Source: Ilex aquifolium
Taxonomy: Eukaryota > Streptophyta > Magnoliopsida > Aquifoliales > Aquifoliaceae
Assembly: GCA_951799425.1 (NCBI GenBank)
Contig: OX637395.1
Span: forward strand, 10,208,451-10,272,450
Direction of reading: 5' to 3'
DNA length: 64,000 nucleotides
Under the pieces are notes generated by a model. The model saw only the letters and a list, made by a program, of their open reading frames with translations. It made no database searches and was not told the DNA's origin. Positions 1 to 12,200 of this stretch are shown here, piece by piece. The position numbers and the translations under genes were made by a program. The stretch's first letter is position 1; every line of letters starts with the position of its first letter.

Positions 1-250
1 CTTTGAATAAACCTGATGTAGTCTTTTCTTTGGCGATGTTCGACGCAACTGACGGCGCGAGACACAGTCGCACAGTCCCTAGGGCTTTGCGATCCAGAAC
101 ATCCCACTTTGCTTGCTCCATATCCGCTGGCTTTTCACCATCGATAGGCAGATAAAGATCCTTCTGATACAGAATATCCTCCATCTGCATCTTCCAGAAC
201 GCGTAGTTCGAACCATTGAATTTCTCGATCTTGACTTTGTCTTCGGTCAT
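1..250 (-). CDS. Ty1/copia retrotransposon Gag, N-terminal part (runs off the window)
   Basis: The minus strand is open from an ATG at 250 to the window edge (83 codons). It begins MTEDKVKIEKFNGSNYAFWK and continues with a W-K-M-Q-M-E segment and a later DRKALGTVRLCLA stretch. This is the start of plant Ty1/copia Gag (DUF4219 followed by the UBN2 domain), the nucleocapsid polyprotein that packages element RNA. The ATG lies 28 bases downstream of the primer binding site and 44 bases inside the LTR, the normal copia spacing. No stop interrupts the visible part, so this end of the element looks intact. Protease, integrase and RT would lie to the left of the window. Confidence 0.9.
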   Translation of the reverse strand, partial: MTEDKVKIEKFNGSNYAFWKMQMEDILYQKDLYLPIDGEKPADMEQAKWDVLDRKALGTVRLCLAPSVASNIAKEKTTSGLFK

Positions 251-277
251 TGTGCAAACCCTTGACCTCCTAACCCG

Positions 278-291
278 GAGCTCTGATACCA
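278..291 (-). other. Copia primer binding site (initiator tRNA-Met)
   Basis: The minus strand reads TGGTATCAGAGCTC two bases inside the LTR end. This is the complement of the 3' end of plant initiator tRNA-Met and is the usual minus-strand primer site of copia elements. Confidence 0.9.
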
Positions 292-293
292 GT

Positions 294-735
294 TGTTGGG
301 GATTTAACCGTTATTAAAACTCACAGAAACACACACACAATCCAAGAGCAAATCAAGAACAGAAAACAATAACAAGCAAGGAAGAACAAGACACACAATA
401 TTTACGTGGTTCGGCAATTTGCCTACATCCACGACGCTGCAGGGATTTCACTATTAGGAGAGACAAAAAATACAAAGAAGGAGGCTATGTAATATCTCAC
501 ACCACTCTCATAACCCTAATCACCAAGACAAAGGGTTTTTATACATTCTGTGCACTAAGCCACGAAACAGACACGCGTCCGGACGCATGACTATACCGCG
601 TCCGGACGCGACTTCCAGTGAGTTCAGTTTTGCTCCTTCAACGTTCTGCCACTTGCGTCCGGACGCGCGCTCTTCTGCCGTCCGGACGCGCCTTCCAGTA
701 CGCCTCAGAAACTTGACTCCACAAATGGCCCAACA
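294..735 (-). repeat. 5' LTR of the copia element
   Basis: The 442-bp LTR is bounded by a perfect 7-bp terminal inverted repeat, TGTTGGG at 294-300 and CCCAACA at 729-735. The inner end abuts the tRNA-Met primer site. A TATA box (TATAAAAA on the minus strand) lies near 535-545. Upstream of it, in the presumed U3 region, are four copies of a CG-rich palindrome (see findings). The matching 3' LTR is outside the window, so the age of the insertion cannot be judged. Confidence 0.8.
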
Positions 736-2689
736 ACAATAGTGTGACAACATATTGTGACAAAAAACAATGGTAAAATAGTCTAATAATGTGACTACAA
801 AGAGGAAATCCACAAAATAATCAAATATGACCATATCGGGTTTAAATTCTAGATGAATTGACATCCAAACATGTTTCATAATTGAATCATTAAACCCTTA
901 ATTTAACACAACATAAATCTTACAAAACATGTCACATAATTCACGAACCCAATTTTACATAACTAATGGATTGAGTACGTATTGACTAAATTTTAACACG
1001 ACAGAACTTAAAAACTGGACACAACCCGACTCCTTGACAACCCTATTCCACAACCATCACAATGGTTAATCTAGAAGAAGAATTGCATAAGAGAACACAA
1101 CCGGAGGATAATAAACCAATAAGGATAGACAGGAGCACTTGTAGAGGACAGCCACAAAAAAACATGAGCTGCAATGTCGTGAAATTTAATGCACTGGTGA
1201 CTGATGAAAGATGAAGAGAGCCCACATATTCCTATCAGAACAGAATAAAAAACTATGTTCGTCGGAGCAATGGAGATCCCATTTGAACCATAAAAAACAC
1301 CTTTTTTTAATATATGAATGGAATATTGATTGATATTGCTTACGAAATCTGTGGATTTTTTTTCGAATTTCAAACTGAATTTTTTGGAAGTGCAATCTGT
1401 TCCATGATTTTTATGGATAAATGAAGGTTGTTGCCATTGAATATGGGGTTTTGGAGGATGCCGACAGTTTCTAAAAAAATAGTGGTTTCACCAGTAAATG
1501 GCTTATATATGGGCTTTAATTTCTTTTTGCTACAATTTGTCCTTTTAGCCAAAAACTTTTGGGGTTTGGACTCTAAGCCGAGTAAGTTGTACAAAGTGTC
1601 CCAGCCTCCAAAAAATTCTTTTTCTTTCTTACTTTCTTTTGGGTTTTGACAAATTTTGTGTGTGAGATTATTTTGAGTGTTCGATTATTTTAAGATCCTA
1701 CAATCTTGATAACCTTGCCAGGGCCGACCCATGGTGGGTGTCAAAAAAAAAAAAAACAACTTCAAAAAAAAAAAAAAAAAAGGTCACATGGGTAGAAAGA
1801 CCTAATATTTTGAAAGATTATATAAAAAGTTTTTAAATGAGTACACCCTTTCTTTTGGGGATAAAACTATGCTTCCCAAATGATGTATCAAAAACCCACG
1901 CATTAAATATTTGGTAAAAGTTAGTAGACCTCACTGATCTAACCACCGATCCTGATTTGAGATATTAAATTTAATAAATGATTTGGTAAGCATAACATTG
2001 CTCTTCTTTTGTCTATCGCAGTCAGCCTCATTTTGATTTATTTTAAATTGCTTGGGACATAGATTCCCATTTTGAAACTTCTTGTAATGTCTCATTTTAT
2101 GATAACCCATGTCTTTTTTAGATTGTTTCTCCCAATTCTCATAAACAGATTCGATTTGATTCATCAAATTTTTATTTTTCATGATTGGTACAACACAAAA
2201 AATAAATAAATTTTTATTTTTTTATGATTCTAACATTGTATCAATTATTGAATTTGTGGAGCAAATAATCATAATGAGACATTACAAGAAAATATCATGT
2301 TTGTTTTAATCTCATCAAAAGAAATGACATTTAAAGAGAAATCGAATCTATATTTTGTGAAAAGAAAAACATAAAATTCGTATTTCCTCATCTAAAAAAG
2401 TAAAATATATATTTTGAATAAATATAATTTAATATTATTAAATATTAATAAGGCCTCATTTATAAATTTTGCCTTAGACCCCCGACTCCTTTGGGCTGCC
2501 TCTGCAAAAGAATAAAAGAATTTTAAACCAAAATAATTTGAGTCCAGGTACATATAGGAGGAAGGGGGAGTCACAAACACAAGTGCATATCAATGGAGGG
2601 GGAAATAGAATCATGTCCTTCACCACATCATAAAAAAAATAAAAGGGTGGCAACCAGCACACAATTTCCAGATTTCTTCTTGACAAATT
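736..2689. other. Non-coding AT-rich stretch
   Basis: No open frame here resembles a protein. It contains two A-runs near 1747-1785 (possible retroelement tails) and otherwise unremarkable AT-rich sequence. Short frames on either strand lack codon structure. Confidence 0.5.
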
Positions 2690-3530
2690 CCATCATATGT
2701 CAATAGAATGAAGCTTGGCCTCATGACTGAGGCTAAAAAAAGTGCCAACTCAACCCATAAATGATCGGAAAAAAAGTCAAAAATAATATCGATTTCGAGC
2801 TCTTTTGTCAACCTCCTAGACGTGCTTCCTTGAGTGAGCAACAGTTGATTTCCTGAACACCGATACATGTTGCTCGTAAGCCTCAAAGCTATTCCCAAAG
2901 AGCACTATATTATTCAACAAATCCACTCTCCAATTGGCATGCAATAGATTGTCACACAAAGCTACCTCATAGCTCACAATGTGGCATGAAGAACAATGTC
3001 GGTCTTAAAGCTTGTCGTCGACCTTGTTCATTGACTGGTAGAACAAAACAACCAAAAGCTTTCAAAACCCTAGATTCTACCAAAGAAATAACGGGATCAA
3101 ACACCTATATCTCGCCAATCCAACGGAACTTTGCTTCAACAAGATTGCAAGGCTAAGCTGCAAAGGAGGGGATTTCAATGATTCGGTGCTACCTAAATCA
3201 TATATTACCATATGCATATTTATCTCTGATCCTAAAACCTTAAAAAAGTAATCCAATATTTCAAGGGTTTGCATCTGATCCAAAAAAGTATGGAAGAACT
3301 TAAAGAGTTGTTAACTTTTTCAATATAGTTTTTCATTTTTGCATCAATTTTAATTCTCTTTCAGAACTGATATCAAGATCAGATGGAGCCCATGGTCGTT
3401 CTTCTTCTTGTTCTGGGGCAATAATTTTGGGAGAATTCTTTCGCTGTTTGTCACGACTGGGTAAAACAATTGTCCAGTCTTCAGTGGAGTTGGGCTTTTC
3501 TCGAACAAGATTTTTTGCAGAAGTAGCCAT
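2690..3530 (-). pseudogene. SRR1-like protein pseudogene
   Basis: Read on the minus strand, the segment starts at an ATG at 3530 (MATSAKNLV, then STEDWTIVLPSRDKQRKN) and shows an SRR1-domain-like order of blocks: an acidic W-A-P-S-D-L-D stretch, DQMQTLEILDYFFKVLG, SEINMHMVIYDLGS (3283-3150), LQLSLAILLKQ, then NWRVDLLNNIVLFGNSFEAY near 2860-2950. SRR1 (SENSITIVITY TO RED LIGHT REDUCED 1) acts in plant clock and light signalling. The blocks fall in different frames with at least one frameshift and several stops, including one just after a K-H-V block, so this cannot encode the protein. No introns are obvious, which would fit a retrocopy, but intron positions of the parent gene cannot be checked here. 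Identity was recognised from family motifs. Confidence 0.75.
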
Positions 3531-3739
3531 TGTAATATATAGTCTTTCCTCAATTAAATGCAACTTGTGCATTAAGGAAATCAATAAACAACCATTGTCA
3601 TCTCCTGATGTTTTACAATCTGTCATGCACAAGCATCCAATTCAGCTGAAATCTATCAACTGAGATAAAACAAGAGATAAACACACATGCAAAAGACACA
3701 TAGAGAAGCAACTAATTGTTCATATTCAGCCAACGAAAA

Positions 3740-4431
3740 CTAAAGGGTAGGGGTGTCAAACGTGTCGGATTAAACGGGTGACGGGTAAAAAATATATAAA
3801 CCTGTACACGACACGTTTAATAAACGGGTGAAAAATCTCAACACGAACACGACCCATTTGATAAACGGGTAACACGACACGACTTATTTAATTTTAAAAA
3901 AATTATATCAACAAATTTTAATACTCCACTTTTTTTTATTGTCAATTGTACTTATCTCAAAAAAGAGAAATTTTTAACCAAATCTCATAAAAATCAAACT
4001 TGAAGGCTTAAAAAAATGAAAGAGGCCATTGTCTTTTATAGGCAACTCAACCCTCCCTATCTCCCCTCATTTTCCAATGTGGGACAAAAACAAAAGGCAT
4101 TGGTTTGCCTTTGTCTTTGAAGTGCTCCCCATCTCCCCTCCTTTTGTCTTTGAACTACTATTTTTTTTTTTTTTTGTATTGATTTCATTACTTCTTTTTT
4201 TCTTACTAATTTTTTAAAATAATTATTAATTTATTATTATATTAATTTTATTTAAACGGGTAAACTTGTAATAAACGGTTTGACAGGTCTCACCCAAACA
4301 CGACCCGTTTATTAAACGTGTTTAGCGTGTCAACCCGTTTATCACCAAAACCCGTTAATATCTCACTCAAACTCGTTTAATTCGTATCGATTAATCGTGT
4401 CGTGTCGAATTTTGACAGCCCTACTAAAGGG
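3740..4431. mobile_element. hAT-type MITE (676 bp) with 8-bp target duplication
   Basis: The element at 3748-4423 starts TAGGGGTGTCAAAC and ends TTTTGACAGCCCTA, an imperfect terminal inverted repeat. It is flanked by a perfect 8-bp duplication CTAAAGGG (3740-3747 and 4424-4431). The interior is rich in repeated ACGGGT, CGTGTCG and ACACGAC words in both orientations (subterminal repeats). No transposase is present. An 8-bp duplication with this terminus is typical of hAT non-autonomous elements. Confidence 0.85.
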
Positions 4432-6041
4432 GCATAAAATGACTGGGCATGATTGGGCCGGTTAATAAAACAACGTATCTCAATGCACGTGACGAAAAAT
4501 TGAGTGTAGAAGGCACGTGAGAAATTACAGGTTGCCTCTGCCTTATTTAGGAGCATGTCAACCGAACCACGCTTAAACGAGCAAGTAATAGAAGTCTTCA
4601 ACTAAATAGGCCGAATTGATAACATAACCAAGATAAAAGTAAGACCGAGCAGAACTCATAGTTAGGGTCTTGCGTATGGAGTCAATCCATAGTGAATGGG
4701 GTAGTTAGGCTATCCCGTGAAAACATAGGCGGTTCTAAATTAATAAGGGAGTTGCCTAAATCATAGGTAAACATTATCAATGTGTCCTAAGAAGTTGACG
4801 AATGAGAAAGGAAGCTGAAAGAAATTTCAATAGATTCCAACATTAATTGAGAATAGTTTGGCTAAAGAACAAGTGTCCCACCTAGCATAGTCAACGGCGG
4901 AAACTCTAGCAGTAGGGACGCCATGTAACACTATAAATACCGGGTAATGCTTAAGTCAAAGGTACACATTCTCTTCCTAACAAGTTTATTCACTTCGTCT
5001 TAGCTCAGATCCTTTCTTGATTTAAGCATAGGAGTGACTCCGACTGGTTCACCCTCAATCTTTGATAATTTGCTCATTTTACTGGAGAAATAGTACAATC
5101 TTCGTTCTTTTCCATCAAATCAAAATCTCATAATCATTAGTATAAGGTACAAGATTTTTTATTGTACAAAGGCCAACATAACATTGACCACATATCAGAG
5201 CATGCTTAACACAATTAAATGTTCATTCACACAACTCAAGTCAAGTTGTCAAAACTAAAAAATGGATGTTTTGTACTCTTAAACCAATTTCTAATAACAT
5301 CTTTTGATCATCTACCTTACATGGAAAAAAAAAAAAGGGTTTCATGAGGGAATTTTTAATGTTGACACAAACTCAAACTCAAATTTAAAAAAAAATGAGT
5401 AAAAAGTTTGATTTGGTATGGATCTTCCCAATGGATAAAATTAAATTTGTACTTAAATCTTTTTAAAAAATTTCCATATTGTCCTAAGAGCTCACTTCTT
5501 TAAATTTTTTTCTATAAAACATTTGTCCTTCTCCTCTAAAACATAGTGTCAGTCGACATTATTTCTTTTGAAACCAAACAAAAACCCACCTTTCATGGTT
5601 GTGACATACGGACGAAAATGTGTAGCTTCCATGCTGGTGATGGAAATGTGTAGCTTCTGAAGCCAAACAAAAACCCACCTTTCTTAACTTCCACGGTGGT
5701 GATGGATGGATAGAAGGAGCAGCTTTGTCGTGAGATGAAGGAGGCTGTGGTTTGGACCGGAGAACCTTTGTTCACAGGTGGTAGAGAGAAGAAGAGGGGT
5801 TATGTTTTTGGCTCAATTTTTTTTGAGTAAAAAGTTTGGTGTCCCTCAATTTGGATCAAAAAAAAGGTTTTTCTTGAGTTTGACTCAAAGGTTGAAGAAA
5901 CCTTTTAAATCTTTTTTACCCAAATTTAAATTTTGAATTAACAAACCCCTAATTGCATTAAAAAGAAATCTGCACGAAAGAAAGAAATTTAACCTGACAA
6001 TCGATGTGAAAGAGGTAGCTGGGGTTGCTGTTCGTGAGGAC
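4432..6041. other. Non-coding region with a possible LTR remnant
   Basis: No gene is seen. At 4600-5150 the composition, a TATA box (CTATAAATACC near 4932) and the block GGAGTGACTCCGACTGG near 5031 look like the U3-R-U5 part of a Ty3/gypsy LTR. No matching partner or primer site was found, so this is tentative. From 5330 to 5960 there are short imperfect repeats (CCAAACAAAAACCCACCTTTC at about 5573 and 5663; GAGTAAAAAGTTTG near 5397 and 5825), perhaps a worn MITE. Confidence 0.4.
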
Positions 6042-6263
6042 CCGAGGCTTAGGGTGTCAAATTCTATCCCGTTGATACAAATCCGACACGAACGATTATT
6101 AAATACGTAAAATAAATAGTTTAGATTAATATTTAATATTCAAAATACACTAAATAGATTTTTTCTTAACACAAACACGATACAAATAATAATAATACGA
6201 TACGAAAATACACGATACACAAGTCATATAAACACGACACTGATTGACACCCTTACCGAGGCT
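6042..6263. mobile_element. hAT-type MITE (206 bp) with 8-bp target duplication
   Basis: The element at 6050-6255 starts TAGGGTGTCAAAT and ends TGATTGACACCCTTA. The perfect 8-bp duplication CCGAGGCT lies at 6042-6049 and 6256-6263. It has the same terminus as the element at 3748, so it is a shorter member of the family, with ACACGA/TCGTGT-type words inside. Confidence 0.85.
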
Positions 6264-9246
6264 GGAGCTATTCAATATGGGTAGAAGCAAGGATAAATTT
6301 TTCCATGGGTTATACACGCCACGTGACAGGCTAATGTGATGTGTATAACCAATAAAAAAGGAACACATGAACAGCTTGTTAGATGCATTACATATCAGCA
6401 CTTTAACTCTTCTTTTCCCATTCGTTAGTTAACCTCCGTTAGGGATTGCAAACTCCAAGAAACATACTGTGAAAAACTTCAAATCTGTGGCAGAGTCTAC
6501 AATACCATTAATTTTAAAATTCAATTTTTTCAATTTTTTTGCCACTTCATCTTCACACTTCACAAATACTCACTCAAAACTTTTTAAAATCTCTCTCTGT
6601 GTGAAACCATTTTTTCCATCTCTATTTCTCTCTTTTGTATATGTTGAAGAACTAGATGTATTTATTTGGGTTAACTTGCAAAACAAATATCAAAAGTATC
6701 TTGAAGATTAATCAAAATTGTTGGATGTTCTCACTCCACTGCGATGGTATGTCCGAAAACTGAGAAAGTGGAGCAAAAAGAGTGGTAATTTTATTATGTT
6801 TAATCATCTGATTCAACTTGTCACAAGTGTTCGGAATCTTCATCATCCTCATCACATGGAGCAACTAAAAAGTTTTCCCATAGAAAGAGAAAGGAAAAAA
6901 CATGGATGTGCAGGAGACATAGCCTGGTTCTTCACTCTTCGAAGAGTTTTAGATTTTTAGGAATTAAACCAAGTATTGTATATTATATATTAAATTTATT
7001 ATGGTTTTAATTGTGGCTAGAATTATTAGAATGGATTAATGTAATCCATATGGGATTCTACATTCGTCTTGAGCAGTAGAAGTGGAATAAGAATTTTAAT
7101 TGCTTTGTAATATTCTATTAGAAGTGAGATTAGTTTATGCTTTTAATTATCGAACTACTTGTTTAGTTAAATAAGGACTTTAGTCACTTGTTTAAATTGG
7201 AATTTTGAGCAACTTATATGACTAAATTCAAAGAGCTTTGCTAGGTATTCAAGAACTCATTTATATTTGATAGCCAAGAATATGGTGGTTGGTATGATAT
7301 GGATATTTTTTTTTTTTTGATATTATAGTGCATCCTAAAAATTTGTTTGTACCGAAATTTCATGGAAAAAAAATTCTGGCAGCTAAATAAAAGAATAAAA
7401 GAACACAAGCTTTGTGGAGAATGTGCTAACGGCTAACTAAGGATCAAACATATGACTTTGCATGATGTTATAAACGTGTCTTATGAATCACAAGTCAGCT
7501 TGGGTGACTAAGCAAGAAACCAAGAACATACAACAACAAAGAGGAGAGTGAAAGGAGCTGTCTATTGGGGGTGGGGGGCGGGGATGGTTAACAATGGCAA
7601 AAGGTCATATACATGTAGGTAACTTAAAATTCATTATATTTTATAAGATCTTCTGAATATGTCTTTTACTAGCTTATTACAAACCAATATTACAATGTTG
7701 CAAATGAATCAGAATTCCTCCAACAGCGTTTTTTACAAGTGAGGAAAAGAGCATTGATTCTAGTGAATTAGATGTACCTATTTTTGATAATTATGGTGAA
7801 TTGGATGCACCTATCATGGATATTTTGTATTGCTTGAACTTAAAACCACTAATTTTTGCTTTTTGCTTGTGCTGCAAATGTTCACATGACTCATTATATT
7901 GCCAATATTCACCAGATTTTATAATATTTGCATCCATGACTTTTTCGACTCACAATTGGTTCCTCATTTCACCAATTTTATTGAACTTAAACCTTAAAAA
8001 CTTTTATATTGAACTTAAAATTTATTGTATTATCAACGTACATTTAGTTCTTCATTTCACTAGTTTGTATTGAGCACCATTGCATAGCTCAAATAAAACC
8101 AACTTGTATTGACCACCATTGCATCAACTCAATGTAACAGTTGGATGTGGAATCACATACATATCATTAAACCAGATTTCAATAACAATGTCTTATAAAT
8201 CAACAACACAATTAGTGAAACTCAAATAACACCCACTTACACCAAACTAGCAATATTCCATTTATAAGAACTTCCCATCACATAAATGAAAAAATAAAAA
8301 AAAACCAGACGCAAAGTCCTAATTTTTGTACTCCACGTTGTATCTTCTTCAAATCCAATACGGTGTAAAACAAAAACTAACTGCGTACATTTTTCAAACA
8401 GGTGGTGTGTTCACCTTTCTGTCTTAAATTATTGGAATGGAATCCAAATCACCTCTATGGACCATTAGTCTTCACTCTTCACCTTCGAAGTTCAAATTAC
8501 CCATTCATCACATAACATGGCTAATTTTCAGTCCAAAAGAAGCCTTTATAATTCCAGAAGCGTTGCATATGACATACAAAGAGAGAGAAGAGATTTGGAA
8601 AAAAAGAGAAACCATTAGTGATGAAGATGAGCTGTGCGAGGAGAGAGAGGGTTGACTGTGGAGAGAAATGGCTTAGATGGGTTGTGAGTTTTTGAATTTT
8701 TAATCGGGTAAATTTTTGAATTTTGAATTTGGGTTGTGTATAGTAGAGTGGATACAAGCTCCAAGACAGAGCTGATGTCTTCTGCAAAAAATTCTTGGAA
8801 CTAATACTTGATATCAGTGGTTAACGAGAGTTAATGGAAACTTGTTTTAAATGCTGAGCTGTATTGTGTCTGACATCCTGCTCTCATGATAATTTGTGAT
8901 TGGATGTACACACCACATCAGCCTGCGTGTAAAACCCATGGAAAATTTTCTCATAAGCCAGAGGAGATTTTCATTGATAATTGGAACTGAGTCGTTTTGG
9001 GCGAAAACATATTTGCAGCTCTTGGAATTTACCGCACCAACACTCAGGAAGACGACACCGTTTTGATGGACAGAACAATATTCTCTCACATGTGACGGTG
9101 GGTCCCACCAACATTACGACTTTCGCAATTCGCAAAAAATTTACCCTTTCGGTGCACATTTCGCATACGTCTCTCTCTCCTCTCTCTCTGTCTCTGAACT
9201 TCTGAAACACCAGAATTCAACCGTCTCTGCATTTCAAAAATTGACA
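6264..9246. other. Intergenic region upstream of the F-box/SNF2 gene
   Basis: Two short plus-strand frames (6469-6711 and 6718-6960) resemble no known protein and are probably chance. The last 100 bases before the start codon carry a CT-rich patch (about 9168-9195), a common feature of plant core promoters and 5' leaders. No clear TATA box was identified. Confidence 0.4.
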
Positions 9247-12200
9247 ATGAACGACGACGACGACCCAATCCCACCAGACCACAAACTCTGCGGTTTCCTC
9301 TGTACAGTTCTCACAATCACACCCGCAAACACCGCCACCGCCACCGACACCGACCTCCACGCAGCCCTACCTCTCAACACTCGCTGCCGCATCACCGCCG
9401 ACGGACTTGACGTCCACTTCAAATCGCAAAACGACATCGTTCTGTCAACCATAAACCCCAATGCCAAAGCTCTAGTCCCCACCACTCCCAATTCAGCGAC
9501 TCCAAATTCAAGCAAAAGCCAAAATTCAAATACGCAAACGACGTCGTCGGTAGCTTCTTCGAGAAAGAAGTGGAGGAGAATTGGGGTAGTGAATGGGAGT
9601 ATAAGCGTGGTTCATCAGCTGAATGCCTTGGTGAAGGACAAGTGTTTGAGAATTGTAGCGAGGGTGGTTAGGGTTGTGGTTGGTGGTGGTGGTAGGGAAG
9701 TGAGGGCGGTGGTGCTGGTGGACGTGTACTTGCCGATTGCGTTGTGGTCAGGCTGGCAGTTTCCTCGGTCGGGCTCCACCGCCGCAGCCCTCTTTCGCCA
9801 TTTGAGGTGCATTGTGTTTTGTTTATTTCTTCAATTTGTTTTTTTTTTTGTAGAAATGGTGGGTTTTTCAATGCATTCTCACTTGTTTTGAATTAATATG
9901 GAACATGAACTCATGTATTTAACCGTTTATCAGCTTCTCTTACTCAACTAGTTTTGTCTTACCTGTTTTGATGCTAAATTTGGAATTGTTTCTCTGCCCT
10001 CTCTAGCTGCTTAAGGTACATATATTATGCTAGATGAAGTAGTTAGTTGTTAGAAAAAGATGTCCTATTAATCAAGGGTGCTGGGAGGGGTGGACTGGAT
10101 ATAAATTGAACCTATTGGCATTATTTGTACAAAGTGACTGTTTTTAAATTTGAACCCCAAGGCCTCCTCTTGTTGGCCCGACTTTTGTACCGCAATACCA
10201 GACAATGACCATAAGTGAGTAGTTGTTGGTTTATTGCATTAATTTAGATACATTCCCTAGGTGGAACAAGTTCTCCTTTTGGATCTATCATTGCTGCTTT
10301 TTAAACATCATGCTTCCACCGTCACTTACATAAATAGGATATTTTGCACCCTACAAATAGAAGAATGGATTTTATTTAACATGAGAATTCTTGGTAGTTA
10401 GAATCACGTGCTGTACTTAACTAATGCTACTCCCTATGTCCCAAAATTGGAGTTGTATTTTGGAATTCCAACTTTTAAAGGAGAGTTATATATGTATACA
10501 CACACACACCCTCCCACACCCATATATATATGTGTAAGTGTGCAAGAATGGGGAAAGTTTGAGTACTCAAAGTTGCTGTCTACTTGATGTAAAATCTTAC
10601 CTTTGGCGAACTTTCCACCAAATTTAAACTGAGAGAAAAAGGGAGAGATTTTGAACATACCAAAATTTAATGCATTGACTTTTCAAAGTAGGCTGAATAC
10701 TGATCGTTTAAAACATCGGGGAAAGGAAAGATGGACTTTTCTGTGGGTCAGAGGGAGTATGCATTAAACAGAGGAGTTACACATGTGGGTCAAGTTTGAG
10801 TTTTCTGTGGGTCAAGTTTGAGTTTTCTTCGAGTATTGAGAAACTATACTCTAGTCAATAGATTTTGGTTTTAGATGCAACATTCAAGGGCTTTTTATTT
10901 ATTGGCTTGCCTTCTAGGGGTATGTTTTTCAATAACGACTTGTTTGAGAATATAATCCAAACGCTAAATGCTTAGATAGTTCTATCAATGCTGATTGTGT
11001 TGTATAGATTGATAATTATTAGGTTGCCCATGTGCCTATTCTCTTTATTTTGTTTCAATATTTATGCAAAGTGGAAATTGCGGGAACCTTTTTGAGTGCA
11101 ATTTTTTTCGCATGTGCATGCCACACTCTAAAGGATCCATTTTGTTATGTATGTTTGGAATGCAGTGTGATTGCCGGATGTATGAATAGTTTTACTGATG
11201 CAAATCTCAAATTCCAGAACAATTGCCATGAGCTGGATAATCCTATTGTTAGCAATTGTGAATGTAACTTTTTTCTTTTGTTTTTTTATGTTTCTTTTTG
11301 TTTTTGTTGATACAATTAGTATTGTCAAAATAGAAGACATATGGACTCAAGACTCTATTTAAAACGTCTTGAGATTGATATGGAGATAATTTGAGCAGAC
11401 TATAATCAATTGTTATTGTTGTTGTATTGAGTATGATATAGCCAATAAACATGTTTTATTAAATTCGTGTTGGTGAAATAAAGATGTATGGATCGATATG
11501 TGCAGCTGTGAAGGACAACAAAATTTAAAGCTGCACCATTTTCTCTGTGACAAGTTTAACTTTATTATTATCTTCCAATTGCAGCACTCCTGCAAAAATC
11601 TGAAATAGTGATCCTTCATCGCATGTTTTTGCCCCTTCTTTTATCTTTCTCTGTTTGTTTAGCACATGAGATATTCATCAAGCTAGCTGTGGCCTAAGTT
11701 GTTGATCAGTTTGGAATTTCAAGGACATGCCATGATGAAACATCAATTAGGCTAATGCGCAACTGAGGATTTTAAGCTCTAGAAATAAACGAAAGCTAAT
11801 AATGTTTCCAAATTGACCTTTTGAGGAGATTTGAAATTATTGGTTGCCTATGTTATGAGCTTGATGCATTATGATATCAGGGCACTGGTCATAGCCATAT
11901 CACTCGTCACAAATCTATGAATACTTGTTTTAGTTGAGATCGGGGGAATAATATGTGGTATTAGTAGAACACTATTGCATCCCCCCCCCCCCCTGTCCTC
12001 CTCTTTCTTGAAGCAGAATTATCATTGTTTTCTACAAACAAGGAAGTCAGGAATGGTCGTGGGGGCTTGACCAGCAGCCTGTTTGGCAGGATAAAGTTTT
12101 GAAGCTTTTATGTGTTCTAGGGACTTGACATTGTATGGATAAGTCGTTAGGGGAATTGAGGTTCAGTATTTTTTAATAACTGCATTTTCCTGCCATTCCT

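Noticed and set aside
520..879. 119-codon minus-strand frame
   Set aside because: It straddles the LTR boundary and the palindromic U3; no protein-like composition or domain.
6469..6960. Two consecutive plus-strand 80-codon frames as an exon pair
   Set aside because: Separated by a stop, no splice logic linking them, and no family resemblance.
10080..10190. Possible SINE shared with about 29165-29255
   Set aside because: The two stretches share a short TTGACATTATTTG(C/T)ACAA-like core, but I could not define A/B boxes, tail or target duplication.
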